Shown piece by piece: positions 6,103 through 7,161 of a DNA stretch of 7,161 nt. The stretch lies in the NCBI GenBank assembly GCA_934097255.1, contig CAKONT010000049.1:1-7161 (forward strand). The letters are read 5' to 3'. How positions within the stretch are numbered: the first letter of the stretch is position 1; each line of letters opens with the position of its first letter. The notes beneath the pieces were generated by a model. That model saw nothing but the letters and a program-made list of their open reading frames with translations. It had not been told where the DNA came from and made no database searches. Source of the stretch: an uncultured Bacilli bacterium (GTDB taxonomy: Bacteria > Bacillota_I > Bacilli_A > RF39 > UBA660). The position numbers were made by a program, and so were the translations under genes.

Positions 6103-6116
6103 GGGTGGAGTTTTTT
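6103..6116 (+). promoter_or_regulatory. Strong ribosome binding site of the surface-protein gene
   Basis: GGGTGGAG at 6103-6110 followed by six T residues and ATG 6117. It identifies the start of this gene, which has no stop codon in the window. Confidence 0.8.
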
Positions 6117-7161
6117 ATGAATGATAAAAAAAGAGCTATTATAGCAACTATTTTAACATTAATTGCTGTAATAATTATTATTAGTGTAAGTTATGCTTTA
6201 TATAGATTTACGGCAAGTGGACAAGTAAAAAGCGTTATTTCATCAGGGGTAGGTAAAATAGAAATAGTTTATACAGAAAGTGATGTCGTAGATCTTTCTG
6301 AAATGTTACCACTTACAAACGAAGATGGTAAAAAAATGGGAAAAACAGTAGATTTTTCAATAAAATTAGATAGTGTTCCAAACTTAAGTGCTTATTATGC
6401 AATAGGATTAGATGAAGTAACAGCAAATGGAACATTAACTGATAAATATGTAAGAATAAAACTTGTAAGACAAGATTTAAATCAAGACGTAATAGTAGAA
6501 GGAACAAGTATTAATAGATACTTAAGTAACTCAGTAGGAGACGAAATGAATTCATATGCTCTTTTAACAAATACTATTTCCGGTGGACAAACACATACCT
6601 ATAAATTAACAGCATGGATTGGAGAAGATTATCCAATGAACATAGTAACAGAAGAAGACTTAACTCATCAAACAACAATATCTAGTGACGGCAAAGAATT
6701 CTCATTTAAAATAAAAGTAGTAGCAAGAGATAACAATGCTTATGTAATAGAAGGACCAAAAACTCTTAAGGAAACATTACTAGGAGAAAATAATTCAAAT
6801 ATTGTAACAACAGGAGATGGCTTATATAAAGAAAAATATACACCAAGTAGTGAATTACAAGCAATATATCAAAATAACTTATCAAATGGAAATCTTACAA
6901 CATATTATTATAAAGGAACAAACGTAAATAATTATGTAAGTTTTGCAGGGCTTACATGGCGAATAATAAGAATAAATGAAGATGGAAGCATAAGACTTAT
7001 TTTAAATGATGGAATAAATGATAATACTGCGTATAGATTCAATTCGACCTATAAAGATTATACTTATATGTATTATAGTAATAGTGATGTAGAAAATGGT
7101 ATAAAAAAGACAATAGATGATTGGTATAATAGTAATTTATCAAGTTATGCAAATTATATAG
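6117..7161 (+). CDS. Large secreted/membrane-anchored surface protein with TasA-like region and 'WRI' domain (3' end outside window)
   Basis: The frame is open for 348 codons from ATG 6117 to the window end. Residues 2-6 are basic (NDKKR) and 7-29 hydrophobic (AIIATILTLIAVIIIISVSYALY), followed by RFTASG. This reads as an uncleaved anchor or a SipW/TasA-type signal, whose cleavage sites resemble SYALY. Residues about 40-225 are beta-rich and rich in Thr, Val and Gly: IEIVYTE, LPLTNEDGKKMGKTVDFSIKL, YVRIKLVRQDL, TISGGQTHTYKLTAWIGED, FKIKVVARD. This is the pattern of TasA/camelysin-like envelope proteins. After a linker, residues about 265-348 start a second module: YYYKGTNVNNYVSFAGLTWRIIRIN with Trp281, then SIRLILNDG and IDDWYNSNLSSY. 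I know this module by sight from surface proteins of gut Bacillota but cannot name its function. Expected location is the cell envelope. The gene diverges from mnmL and has its own RBS. I see no link to the neighbouring metabolic genes. Confidence 0.75.
   Translation, partial: MNDKKRAIIATILTLIAVIIIISVSYALYRFTASGQVKSVISSGVGKIEIVYTESDVVDLSEMLPLTNEDGKKMGKTVDFSIKLDSVPNLSAYYAIGLDEVTANGTLTDKYVRIKLVRQDLNQDVIVEGTSINRYLSNSVGDEMNSYALLTNTISGGQTHTYKLTAWIGEDYPMNIVTEEDLTHQTTISSDGKEFSFKIKVVARDNNAYVIEGPKTLKETLLGENNSNIVTTGDGLYKEKYTPSSELQAIYQNNLSNGNLTTYYYKGTNVNNYVSFAGLTWRIIRINEDGSIRLILNDGINDNTAYRFNSTYKDYTYMYYSNSDVENGIKKTIDDWYNSNLSSYANYI

Noticed and set aside
6313..6507. 64-codon leucine-rich minus-strand frame inside the surface-protein gene
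   Set aside because: The leucine richness is what AT-rich coding DNA with many A-ending codons gives on the opposite strand. No RBS is present, and the plus-strand gene explains the region.

Overview
The window is very AT-rich DNA (roughly 75% A+T by eye) with short intergenic gaps, strong AGGAG- or GGTGG-type ribosome binding sites and sigma-A-like promoters. This points to a low-GC member of the Bacillota, probably Bacilli. The genetic code is the standard bacterial one: tryptophans read as TGG, and TGA ends the first gene inside an overlap with the next. That argues against a Mycoplasma-type code. The TasA-like surface protein at the right edge resembles families I associate with uncultured gut Bacilli (RF39/Erysipelotrichia-like lineages). 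This placement is an inference, not something measured.

Left block (1-2505, + strand). The 3' part of a peptidase-U32-family gene (TrhP1/YrrN type) overlaps by 14 bp a complete U32 gene carrying the family signature and a cysteine cluster (TrhP2/YrrO type). Together they fit the two-protein tRNA wobble-uridine hydroxylation system of Bacillus subtilis. greA follows under its own promoter (TTGACA, 17 nt, TATTCT) and ends in a small hairpin terminator. In B. subtilis, as I recall it, the order is yrrM-yrrN-yrrO-udk-greA. The same neighbourhood is kept here, but udk is missing between yrrO and greA.

Middle block (2538-5044, + strand). An extended -10 promoter very close to the start codon drives a divergent UMP-kinase-like gene (pyrH family). 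This overlaps by 26 bp a long gene for an exported amidase-signature enzyme with a signal peptide and a C-terminal membrane anchor. The amidase gene meets a convergent radical SAM gene (YtqA/YhcC family) almost end to end. A 14-bp inverted repeat shared by both coding ends looks like a bidirectional terminator.

Right block (5988-7161). The radical SAM gene (- strand) and a gene for a large membrane-anchored surface protein (+ strand, cut by the window end) diverge from a 146-bp spacer that carries a recognisable minus-strand promoter. The surface protein has an N-terminal signal anchor, a TasA-like beta-rich region and the beginning of a tryptophan-containing 'WRI' domain.

Most of the window is conserved housekeeping: tRNA modification, transcript cleavage and UMP phosphorylation. 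The parts worth a second look are the exported amidase with an altered oxyanion-hole motif coupled to an atypical UMP kinase, the terminator that encodes the same C-terminal residues in two unrelated proteins, and the modular surface protein. I see no RNA genes, CRISPR arrays, insertion sequences or phage genes.
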